A stretch of 64,000 nt of DNA, taken from the IMG/VR virus record IMGVR_UViG_3300034095_002511, positions 28,978 to 92,977 of that record. One strand, 5' to 3'. The translations under genes were made by a program, and so were the position numbers. Below are positions 25,678-33,071 of this stretch, piece by piece (position 1 is the stretch's first letter; each line of letters begins with the position of its first letter). The stretch comes from a virus. The notes beneath the pieces were generated by a model. It saw only the letters and a list, made by a program, of their open reading frames with translations. It ran no database searches and had not been told where the DNA came from.

Positions 25678-26148
25678 ACTTCCATCTTTTGCTGATGCGA
25701 CACCAAATCCAACTTTGGAAAAACTTCTATTCAGGATATTTGCACGATGACCAGAAGAATTCATCCATGAATTTGTCACTTCATCCTCGTCTTCTTGATT
25801 CCAAGCTATGTTTTCACCAGCAGTATGATATTTACCCATTAAAACAGATATATCAGAATGAGTAAGGTTGTTTTTTTTAGCCATCCATTCAGCATGCTTT
25901 TGTGCGTAATTTATAAGAGTTTTATCTAAATCTAATCCAACCCTGCCTTTGTACTCTCTTTGTTTATTATGCAGCTTTAAGAGCTTTAGATTTGATTCGG
26001 AATATTCATTTTTATAATCTATATTTTGACTAGGTTTTTCTTCTACAGGATTTTGCTTTATTTTATTTGAATTATCATTAGTTGTTTTTGGGCAACCACA
26101 TAAAAATAATGTAAAAAAAAAAGAAATTTTAAATAAACTATTGATAAT
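25648..26148 (-). CDS. CAP/SCP-domain lipoprotein with non-AUG start
   Basis: The C-terminal part is a CAP (SCP/PR-1-like) domain: HAEWMAKKNNL, YHTAGENIAW (His and Glu of the cavity) and WMNSSGHRANIL. The frame is open far upstream of the only ATG (25884), which would cut the domain. Translating it gives a hydrophobic segment and a lipobox LFLCGC, so an N-terminal lipoprotein signal exists. AGGAG lies four bases before an ATT (26146-26148) and seven before an ATC; one of these is the likely start. CAP proteins are exported and bind lipids or act on cell walls. Confidence 0.7.
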   Translation of the reverse strand: MINSLFKISFFFTLFLCGCPKTTNDNSNKIKQNPVEEKPSQNIDYKNEYSESNLKLLKLHNKQREYKGRVGLDLDKTLINYAQKHAEWMAKKNNLTHSDISVLMGKYHTAGENIAWNQEDEDEVTNSWMNSSGHRANILNRSFSKVGFGVASAKDGSLYWCTVFGD

Positions 26149-26160
26149 TCGACTCCTATT

Positions 26161-26679
26161 TTAAATATTTTCAAGATCTTTAAGTTCATGCTGTTGTGCT
26201 ATGTAGCTATTTCCGTGACCTAAATTACCCATTCTTTCTTCTTTTAAAAGCTCTTCACTTTTCATAAATCCTTTAAATGTATATGTTGGGAAAGTTCCTA
26301 TCATCAAAGCGAACAAATCGACATTTTGTTTCTTCCATCTCACAGCAAGTAGTCTTCCTGTTAAATATCTTGTGCTTTTTACATCGACAGTTCTTCCATC
26401 ACGCAGCACAGCATCGCCTTGATCTGTACCATCTATTGAAGATTTTACTTGTGCAGTTAGATCGGGATATACATTGAACATCTTACAAAACGCCAATTCA
26501 GATGAAACTCCTTCAAGATCAGTCTGCTCATTAGATTGATCGCCAATTTTAGAGTTTTTGACATTCATACTTCTTGAATTTTGATATCTTTTTTTGGCGA
26601 TAGCCTTGCAGATTAACTGTTCGGTTGGATCAAGAGTTATTGTGACTCCTAATGCCACTGGATTTTCAAGTTCATTCAT
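26161..26679 (-). CDS. PD-(D/E)xK nuclease-like protein
   Basis: AAAGGAG precedes the ATG. The central EGVSSELAFCKMF, then GDAVLRDGRTVDVKST, matches the E...D...(D/E)xK order of restriction-like nucleases (Asp-Val-Lys as the catalytic DxK). The 172-residue size fits single-domain phage nucleases. It lies just upstream of the CAP gene on the same strand. Nuclease activity is inferred from the motif only. Confidence 0.6.
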   Translation of the reverse strand: MNELENPVALGVTITLDPTEQLICKAIAKKRYQNSRSMNVKNSKIGDQSNEQTDLEGVSSELAFCKMFNVYPDLTAQVKSSIDGTDQGDAVLRDGRTVDVKSTRYLTGRLLAVRWKKQNVDLFALMIGTFPTYTFKGFMKSEELLKEERMGNLGHGNSYIAQQHELKDLENI

Positions 26680-26737
26680 AATTTTCTCCTTTGAATGAAG
26701 AGATTTTAAATCATTTCTAATATTAAAGCAAGATCGA

Positions 26738-26766
26738 TTGACAAATGAAACAAATCAAATTATTCT
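26738..26766 (+). promoter_or_regulatory. Sigma-70 promoter
   Basis: TTGACA (26738-26743), 17 bases, TATTCT (26761-26766). It excludes the longer reading of the next gene and supports its start at 26795. Confidence 0.65.
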
Positions 26767-26794
26767 TATGAAAACAAACTCAAGGAGAATTATT

Positions 26795-27262
26795 ATGTGT
26801 TCTTTATTTTCAGTTATATTTCTATTGTTGTCGCAAGATAAAATTGAAAACCCTATTGCTGTTGAGGTTTCAACTAAAAATTATTGGATTAAATTCAATG
26901 ATTTGATCCATGAATTCAATAAAAAGACAAATTCAAAACCATCAATTGCAACTAATGAAATTAAATACACTATTGCAGAAATTAGAAAGATACCAACTAA
27001 AAATGTTGATATGAAAGTTCTTAAATATTCTGAAAAAAGAATAGGTTTTGCCGTAGATTATAGTGCCTTTTTAGATTCCATTGATATAGCAGATGATATC
27101 CAATACTATAAAACTGAATTTCCAATTAAGAAAAAAAGAGAAACATTCCAAGAAATGCAGAAAAGATATGAAATACTTTTCGACAAAAATAAGACTTTGG
27201 ATGAAGAACAAAAAGAATTGCTTGCTTATTTGCAAGAAAAATACAAAATATTAGATAAATAA
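26795..27262 (+). CDS. Exported protein, function unknown
   Basis: AAGGAG seven bases before 26795 selects this start. The first residues MCSLFSVIFLLLSQD look like a short signal peptide. The mature part (about 140 aa) is charged and helical, ending in a coiled-coil-like EEQKELLAYLQEKYKILDK. It has its own sigma-70 promoter and is followed at once by a tagged gene whose late box overlaps its stop codon. Role unknown. Confidence 0.6.
   Translation: MCSLFSVIFLLLSQDKIENPIAVEVSTKNYWIKFNDLIHEFNKKTNSKPSIATNEIKYTIAEIRKIPTKNVDMKVLKYSEKRIGFAVDYSAFLDSIDIADDIQYYKTEFPIKKKRETFQEMQKRYEILFDKNKTLDEEQKELLAYLQEKYKILDK
27254..27261 (+). promoter_or_regulatory. ATAAATA late-promoter-like box
   Basis: GATAAATA overlaps the stop codon of the previous gene and ends four bases before the ATG at 27266. 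Confidence 0.35.
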
Positions 27263-27265
27263 TGT

Positions 27266-28024
27266 ATGTTCAAATTGAATTTTAAAAATTACCTTATTGA
27301 AGATTTGTTGCAAGAAGTTTCGTTTAATTGGACTGATCCCATAACTGGGAAAACATATCCAGCGATGCAAGCACCACTTAATTCTGTCAAGTTGTCTAAT
27401 TTTGGTACTGGTTTTGGATATCAATTTAAATCAAAAGAATATGATATTGAGCATTCTGACAATTATGAAGTTCAATTTGAAAATTTCGGCAGAAGATTAT
27501 CGGCTGAAATTGCTAAGATATTTCTCGCAAAACTTTCAATCGATAAGAATTCTGATTTAGGTAAAAAAATTATTGATATATTTTTAAATAATCTAAAATC
27601 AATTTTCAAATTAGATTTATATAGCGAAAAAAGTAATTTTACTCCAAAATTTGGTAAATTTGAAGAAAGCGATCCATTATTTGTATATGCCAATGTGATT
27701 GTTGCAACCAGAAAGGTTATCGAGGAAAAGAATCCTGATGCGTTTTGGATATCTCCCAGTGATCAAGACCCAAGCTTAATATCAATATATGATAGATTTT
27801 ACAAACATTATCTTCACACCCAATACGCTTTTGTTGGATCTGACTTTTATATAAAGAAAGAAAAAATTGATAGCATAATAAGAGATTCAAGAAAAATAGA
27901 TCAATCTTTACCAGATAAACTCATTAAAATAATACAAGATGTAGATTTAGAAAAGAAATCTTATGTTTCTAAAATAAGAAAATTTAAAATGTCTCATAAA
28001 AATAAAGCATCTTCAATATCATAA
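27266..28024 (+). CDS. Head-targeting-tagged protein, family A
   Basis: The N-terminus MFKLNFKNYLIEDLLQE has the tag with two possible cleavage sites, L-I-E and L-Q-E. The C-terminal half shares a pattern with the proteins at 28458 and 38098: a VYANVIVATRKVIEEKNP block, then IYDRFYKHYL, and an FYIKKEKIDSI tail. The three form a paralogous family of unknown fold. A packaged internal head protein is the inference. Confidence 0.7.
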   Translation: MFKLNFKNYLIEDLLQEVSFNWTDPITGKTYPAMQAPLNSVKLSNFGTGFGYQFKSKEYDIEHSDNYEVQFENFGRRLSAEIAKIFLAKLSIDKNSDLGKKIIDIFLNNLKSIFKLDLYSEKSNFTPKFGKFEESDPLFVYANVIVATRKVIEEKNPDAFWISPSDQDPSLISIYDRFYKHYLHTQYAFVGSDFYIKKEKIDSIIRDSRKIDQSLPDKLIKIIQDVDLEKKSYVSKIRKFKMSHKNKASSIS

Positions 28025-28025
28025 T

Positions 28026-28415
28026 TTATTTTAGAAATTTTAATTTGTAAATAGTTTGAAAAGTCAAACCCATAATCTCATCAAGTATATTATGCAAATG
28101 AGTGTCATCTTCATTTAAGTTTTTTCTATTCGATTTGATTACATTGGCAAAATCTTCAAGGTATTTGACAATATCTGATTCTTTTTCAATACTCATGCTT
28201 TCATACCCACTAATAATTCCATATTGGCCTTGGTATGTTTCAATGAATGTATCTGCTAAATCAAGTAGGTCGTTGTAAAAAGAATTTAAAGCTTTATGTT
28301 CGGCATAACTTTTTGTTTGTAAATGAGCAGTATGAGAGACTTGTCTTGCTTCAAATAATTTATAAACTAAGTCTTTAATTTTTCCGCTTGCCTTAAATTC
28401 ATTAATACTTTTCAT
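28026..28415 (-). CDS. Phage protein resembling DUF5856
   Basis: LFEARQVSHTAHLQTKSYAE followed by HKALNSFYNDLLDLADTFIE and QGQYG matches, as I recall it, the conserved core of DUF5856, a helical family seen in large phages. The His/Glu pattern resembles a ferritin-like bundle. The start MKSINEFKASG is weakly tag-like. AGAGG lies before the ATG. It is one of the better arguments for a phage genome. Function unknown. Confidence 0.6.
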   Translation of the reverse strand: MKSINEFKASGKIKDLVYKLFEARQVSHTAHLQTKSYAEHKALNSFYNDLLDLADTFIETYQGQYGIISGYESMSIEKESDIVKYLEDFANVIKSNRKNLNEDDTHLHNILDEIMGLTFQTIYKLKFLK

Positions 28416-28457
28416 TATAACCTCTTGAGAATGCCTTGGTTAAATATATATACATTC

Positions 28458-29075
28458 ATGAAATCGTTTTATCAATATATAAATGAATTGCGGTCTGTTT
28501 TATCAGATTTCAAGCCAGTGGCATTGCAAGGAAGTAAATGGCAATACGACTACCATTTCTATGCTTCTGAAAATGAAAAATATAAAATGAATTTTATAAG
28601 GCATCCAAGAGGAGTCAAAGACTTTCTATTCCAAAAAATGCCAGACTTATTCAAATATGAAAACAAATTTAAAGACGAATTAACAAGACCAACCTATGTT
28701 GTTTTTATGACATTAGAAGGTGCTAAAGATGAACTTTCTCCTAGTGGAAAAAGCATGAATCCATATAAAGTATATTCAGAAGCCTTGAAGTCAATAAAGA
28801 CTGTAATAGACAAGGAAAATCCTGTTGCTTTAGAATTTAGCACTGAATTTGCATCTTTGAAAATTATGTATCATGATTTTTACAAAAGGTTTTCTAGTGA
28901 GTTTGGACTTGTAAAGTTAGGAACTTTTTACATCGATTATAAATTAATTGATAAGATTTTAATGTCTATACCAGAAAATTTAAAAGAAAAATTTATGGAT
29001 CTGATCAAACAAGATTATGAAAAAAGTTCTTCTAACATTAAAAATTTAAAAAGAATAAAAAGAATTGGATTATGA
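28458..29075 (+). CDS. Head-targeting-tagged protein, family A
   Basis: The ATG at 28458 is chosen because it gives the tag MKSFYQYINELRS with an I-N-E cleavage site. The in-frame upstream extension has no ribosome site. The blocks VYSEALKSIKTVIDKENPVA and IMYHDFYKRFSSEF align with the proteins at 27266 and 38098. Its last bases overlap the convergent GT4 gene. A virion internal protein is inferred. Confidence 0.7.
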   Translation: MKSFYQYINELRSVLSDFKPVALQGSKWQYDYHFYASENEKYKMNFIRHPRGVKDFLFQKMPDLFKYENKFKDELTRPTYVVFMTLEGAKDELSPSGKSMNPYKVYSEALKSIKTVIDKENPVALEFSTEFASLKIMYHDFYKRFSSEFGLVKLGTFYIDYKLIDKILMSIPENLKEKFMDLIKQDYEKSSSNIKNLKRIKRIGL

Positions 29076-30107
29076 AAGTAATCTGCAATTTTCCCTTTCT
29101 TTTTTTGCCACTACATCTTTAATTGTTTTGTACCAATTTTTGGCCGATTTTTCTATAGATCCAAACTCTTCATATATGCTATAATTATTATTTGTATATC
29201 TTTTTAAATTTTCTTTTCCTAATGAATGCATGATTTTTATAACTTCTATTAAATCTTTAACATCTCTTACAAAGAAAGAATTGTAACTATTGCACAATTC
29301 TTTTGTAAATCCGCAATCTGTATATATCAACGGAACTTTCATATAAGATGATTCGAATAAGGTTGTTGGCCCTCCTTCACTTCTTGACAATATACAAAAA
29401 GCATCCATGGCCAGATACCAATTTGCAACATCATCTTGATGACCGACAAACAAACAATTTCTTACATTCATATTTTTAAGTTTTTTTAAATCTTTTCCTC
29501 CACCAACAAAAACTGCTTTTATTTTTTCTGAATTTATTTTTTGAATTGCCTCCATAAGCCAAAATTGTCTTTTGTTTTCTCCAATTCTTGAAATCATACC
29601 AACTAAAAAATCATCATCGCCAAGACCCATTTTTTTTCTTTGCGAATCTCTAGTTTCTGTTGGCGTTAGTCTTATTTCATCAAATCCAGGGTAAATTACT
29701 GTATATGGTATATTGCCACACGAATTAAGTGCCGTTCTCTTTGATGTCGCAATGCAATGTGTAATATAGCTTGAATTATTGGAAACTATATTAGGCTCTT
29801 CGCTGCACACGAACAATATGCAAACTTTTGGTTTTGGAATATCTAGATTATTTAATTGGATGTCTCCCCAAAATAAAATTATATCTTCATTTTCAATTGC
29901 TTTAGTTATTTCGTTTTTTCCACCAAGATATACAGGATGAGGAAATGTTTCGCAAAATTCTTTATCATAAAAATTTCTATCGATGCATAAACTTTGTCTG
30001 AATTGCAAATCGCCTTGAAACATCTCATGTGATGAAATGCTTCTTAAAAGGATTTCAGCACCACCATTCCTTAAAAATTTGCGACCTATGTGTGTTATGT
30101 ATTTCAT
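29070..30107 (-). CDS. Family 4 (GT-B) glycosyltransferase
   Basis: The C-terminal Rossmann domain holds FLVGMISRIGENKRQFWLME, AVFVGGGKDL and the nucleotide-sugar block LSRSEGGPTTLFESSYMKVP with the catalytic Glu. The N-terminal domain (HIGRKFLRNGGAEILLRS) is the acceptor side. A full-size GT4 of 345 residues. It is divergent from the acetyltransferase gene at 30196. Confidence 0.88.
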   Translation of the reverse strand: MKYITHIGRKFLRNGGAEILLRSISSHEMFQGDLQFRQSLCIDRNFYDKEFCETFPHPVYLGGKNEITKAIENEDIILFWGDIQLNNLDIPKPKVCILFVCSEEPNIVSNNSSYITHCIATSKRTALNSCGNIPYTVIYPGFDEIRLTPTETRDSQRKKMGLGDDDFLVGMISRIGENKRQFWLMEAIQKINSEKIKAVFVGGGKDLKKLKNMNVRNCLFVGHQDDVANWYLAMDAFCILSRSEGGPTTLFESSYMKVPLIYTDCGFTKELCNSYNSFFVRDVKDLIEVIKIMHSLGKENLKRYTNNNYSIYEEFGSIEKSAKNWYKTIKDVVAKKERENCRLLS

Positions 30108-30124
30108 CGCAGTCCATTATCAGT

Positions 30125-30154
30125 TTGACAGTGACTCATTTATTTCTGTACAAT
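30125..30154 (+). promoter_or_regulatory. Sigma-70 promoter for the acetyltransferase-AAA operon
   Basis: TTGACA (30125-30130), 18 bases, TACAAT (30149-30154), in the divergent gap before the gene at 30196. Confidence 0.65.
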
Positions 30155-30195
30155 ATGCATGATTATTTTGATTTGATCAAGAGGAGATTTTTAAA

Positions 30196-30618
30196 TTGGA
30201 AATTAGATTATTTAGAAAATCAGATTTAAACAAAGGATTCATGGATTGCCTTAAGGTTTTGGGAGAAATATATTCTGAATCTAGTGATATTTCTCAAATT
30301 TTAAAACATAGAAGCAAATGTGGAATTAAAACTTTTGTTGTTGAATGCGATAATAGGATTGTAGCTACAGCCAGTTTGTTGTTAGAATCTAAATTTCGTT
30401 ATAAAGAAAAGTGTGGTCACATTGAAGATGTTTGCGTGGCCGAAGACTTTCAAAGAAAAGGAATTGGAAAAATTTTATTAGATTATGTTATTCTTCAAGC
30501 CAAACGAGAGACTTGCTATAAATTAGTTCTTTCTACCGATCAAAAAAATATTGGATTTTATAAAAATCTAGGTTTTTTCCAACATGAGTTAAATTTTCGA
30601 TTAGATTTGAGGAAATAA
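30196..30618 (+). CDS. GNAT N-acetyltransferase
   Basis: Starts at TTG with GAGGAG nine bases upstream and no usable ATG nearby. IEDVCVAEDFQRKGIGKILL is the acetyl-CoA-binding motif A (Q/RxxGxG/A), and NIGFYKNLGF is motif B. The order and 140-residue size resemble glucosamine-6-phosphate N-acetyltransferase (GNA1), which would suit the glycan genes, but the acceptor is not certain. It has its own promoter and is followed after two bases by the AAA gene. Confidence 0.85.
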   Translation: MEIRLFRKSDLNKGFMDCLKVLGEIYSESSDISQILKHRSKCGIKTFVVECDNRIVATASLLLESKFRYKEKCGHIEDVCVAEDFQRKGIGKILLDYVILQAKRETCYKLVLSTDQKNIGFYKNLGFFQHELNFRLDLRK

Positions 30619-30620
30619 AT

Positions 30621-31691
30621 ATGAACTGGATGACACCGATATTGGCATTGAGTGGAATTGCTGTTGGTATATGGGCAGTAATTAGATATTTGATTTTAGT
30701 AGAAATAAGAATCGACAATAACACATTCAGAACTCTTTATGACATTTGCAAAGATGAAAAAAAATTTATAATTGATGAAGAGTTTTTTACCGAGATAAGA
30801 CATCCGGTAGTTTACAGGGCTTTTTGTTTCAATAAAAATTTCCCATGGTTTTACATTAGTCATTACGAGAGATTGCTTCAAGCTGGATTTCAAGGCAAGG
30901 ACTTAGTTACTTCTATAATGTGTACTCGCTGGAATTACAAAAATATAAAAACTTTTTTAGAAGTTAGTCTCAAGGAATTGCAAATTAATTTGTTTGGTGT
31001 ACCAGTTAGAATAGCAACTCCATGGAACACAGATAAAATTGGAGCTATTAAATACGCCAATAATCCTATATTCCCAGAAAGTTTATGGAAAGACTTTGAT
31101 GATGAGATAGGAAATATATTGTTGAACAACTCTAAAACAGGAGCTATTTTGTATGGTGAACCAGGTAATGGAAAAACTTCTTATGTAAAATACCTTGCGG
31201 TTAAACATAATTTGCCAATAACAATTATCACATTCGTTCCCGAATTTACGAATATAGACATCATGTTCATGTTTTCTCAGATATCATCAGGTACGATTGT
31301 TCTTTTGGAAGATTTTGATAATTACTTTGATGGCAGAAAGTGCATCATAGGAGAAGGCAATAACGGAAGTAACAATATGGGAATCAAGTTTACATTTGAT
31401 GTAATACTTAATTGTTTAGATGGTGTTTATAACTCTTATGAAAAAGTTGTTTTTATATTGACTGCAAATAACATTGAAAAAATAGACGAGGCTTTAAGAA
31501 GTAGGCCTAGCAGATTTAAATATGTTAAATGTTTCTCAAACCCAGATTTGGAATTAAAAACTAAATTAATTGAAGACTGGGCTGAATCCGCTGGTAACTT
31601 AAATTTGGATCAAATTCTTAGATTGAAAGAATTCAAACAACTTGGATTTAGCTTAGAAGAATCTAAAAATAAAATGGATATTAACACATGA
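30621..31691 (+). CDS. BCS1-like AAA+ ATPase with N-terminal membrane helix
   Basis: A membrane helix (about residues 5-28) is followed by about 130 residues of a BCS1-type middle region, then an AAA+ core. The core has Walker A GEPGNGKTS (179-187), Walker B VLLEDFDN with E230-D231, and the second region NCLDGVYNSYEKVVFILTAN leading to the RPSRF arginine finger. In mitochondria BCS1 moves folded proteins through membranes; phage and bacterial homologues are less understood. GAGG lies eight bases before the ATG. Confidence 0.87.
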   Translation: MNWMTPILALSGIAVGIWAVIRYLILVEIRIDNNTFRTLYDICKDEKKFIIDEEFFTEIRHPVVYRAFCFNKNFPWFYISHYERLLQAGFQGKDLVTSIMCTRWNYKNIKTFLEVSLKELQINLFGVPVRIATPWNTDKIGAIKYANNPIFPESLWKDFDDEIGNILLNNSKTGAILYGEPGNGKTSYVKYLAVKHNLPITIITFVPEFTNIDIMFMFSQISSGTIVLLEDFDNYFDGRKCIIGEGNNGSNNMGIKFTFDVILNCLDGVYNSYEKVVFILTANNIEKIDEALRSRPSRFKYVKCFSNPDLELKTKLIEDWAESAGNLNLDQILRLKEFKQLGFSLEESKNKMDINT

Positions 31692-31710
31692 TTTGAACCA
31701 TATATAAGTC

Positions 31711-32037
31711 ATGTGGCATTACATTTTTGCTGGTATTTTTTACACGCTGGTAATGTTTTTGACTTTTTTTGATTCAACCAGAAAAAGCCATTGGTTTTTC
31801 ATTGTTTCAATTCTTTTAAACACTTGTGGAAGTGTAATTTGGTTTACGCTTGTTAAATCTTTAGATGATAAAGAAAAAATTCTCATTAATAGCATATATT
31901 GGGATTTTATGATTTTGGTAATTGGATATTGCATTCCCTTAATGATTTTTAAATTCTCATTCAACTATTTTCAAATGTTTGGATTGATTTTTATCATCTT
32001 GGGATTTATTCTGTTAAAAGGTTTTCACAGCCATTAA
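31711..32037 (+). CDS. Small multi-span membrane protein
   Basis: A 108-residue protein with three or four hydrophobic helices and almost no loops. The size resembles small multidrug-resistance type proteins, but no diagnostic residue is seen. It follows the AAA gene by 19 bases and may be its partner. It overlaps the convergent membrane protein by four bases. Confidence 0.6.
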   Translation: MWHYIFAGIFYTLVMFLTFFDSTRKSHWFFIVSILLNTCGSVIWFTLVKSLDDKEKILINSIYWDFMILVIGYCIPLMIFKFSFNYFQMFGLIFIILGFILLKGFHSH

Positions 32038-32348
32038 AAGAATAGTAGCCAACAAAATAAAAATATCTGAAATGCCAAAATACTAATTCCAATCGTAAAT
32101 CCATATTTTTGATTGCTTATCAATATTTTTTTCCAAATCATTAAACTTAAACATGTTCCAAACATTTTTACCGCTGAAAATAAAGCAACCGACCCAGAAT
32201 CTAGCCTTATTAGCCAAATGCCTACTATGTTCTTTTCTTCATGTATAAGCACATTTTGAAATCTTATTATAAGATACAGATCTAATGCACTTATTGATAA
32301 TATCATTGTAAATAAAAACCAAAATGCAATGTTTTTTCTTTTTGTCAT
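32034..32348 (-). CDS. Small multi-span membrane protein
   Basis: A 104-residue protein with three hydrophobic helices (about 9-28, 55-75, 85-104) and a basic N-terminus. Tail to tail with the previous membrane protein. No family recognised. Confidence 0.6.
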   Translation of the reverse strand: MTKRKNIAFWFLFTMILSISALDLYLIIRFQNVLIHEEKNIVGIWLIRLDSGSVALFSAVKMFGTCLSLMIWKKILISNQKYGFTIGISILAFQIFLFCWLLFF

Positions 32349-32412
32349 ACTTATTAGTTATAAAAAAACATATATAAAGCATATGTTTTTTTGATGTAGA
32401 TTAAGGAATAAT

Positions 32413-32907
32413 ATGATTGATTATAGGTTTTATAAGCTTTATAAAGAATATGTTTATTTGGAATCGTCTGGTTTGATGTACCATCCAGACCTAAAACAAG
32501 TGTCAGATGAAAATGAAGATGGTATTATTGATCAGAGCGATTTGGTATCAAGCGAAGATACCAAAAAAGAACTATCTGATTTAAGTCGCAAAGTACAGGA
32601 TGCGGTAGATTCATTCGATGATATGAGTAGTTCATCCAATACAGATAAAAATAAATTTATGGACAAGTTGTATAAAATTGCAATGAATGTTTTTAAATTA
32701 TTGAAGAAAAAAAGAAAAAACATGCAAGAAGAATTCATTTTTAAAGATTTATTCAATAAAATTTATGATATTTCACAAATTAATGTCGATAAAGAAGAAG
32801 ATGTGGTCGAAGTCAGGAAAAAAATTACATTGTTGCTAAAAGATATTGACTACCATCTAAATAAATTCCATAGAAGCTTTTTTACTGGAACTTATTCTTA
32901 CAACTAA
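32413..32907 (+). CDS. Hypothetical protein with a calcium-loop-like motif
   Basis: A 164-residue charged helical protein. DENEDGIIDQSDL (about residues 33-45) has the DxxxDGxIDxxDL spacing of an EF-hand or dockerin calcium loop. Single loops can be chance. AAGGA lies six bases before the ATG. The start MIDYRFYKLYKEYVYLES is faintly tag-like. It is followed by a terminator. Confidence 0.6.
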   Translation: MIDYRFYKLYKEYVYLESSGLMYHPDLKQVSDENEDGIIDQSDLVSSEDTKKELSDLSRKVQDAVDSFDDMSSSSNTDKNKFMDKLYKIAMNVFKLLKKKRKNMQEEFIFKDLFNKIYDISQINVDKEEDVVEVRKKITLLLKDIDYHLNKFHRSFFTGTYSYN

Positions 32908-32941
32908 CTTTACTTTGCCTTTTTTTTAAGTATATTTCATT

Positions 32942-32970
32942 ACCACGATTTTTAAAAATCGTGGTTTTTT
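32942..32970 (+). terminator. Intrinsic terminator
   Basis: ACCACGATT (32942-32950) pairs with AATCGTGGT (32957-32965), with extra A-T pairing toward the loop, then a T run. Confidence 0.88.
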
Positions 32971-33071
32971 GTTTTATTTTTGTTTTTTTGGATAATTTTG
33001 TGAAATATTAATATGGATGTGACGAAAGACATATAGGTTTACAATCATAATGTTTTTCGAAAGGGCAAAGA

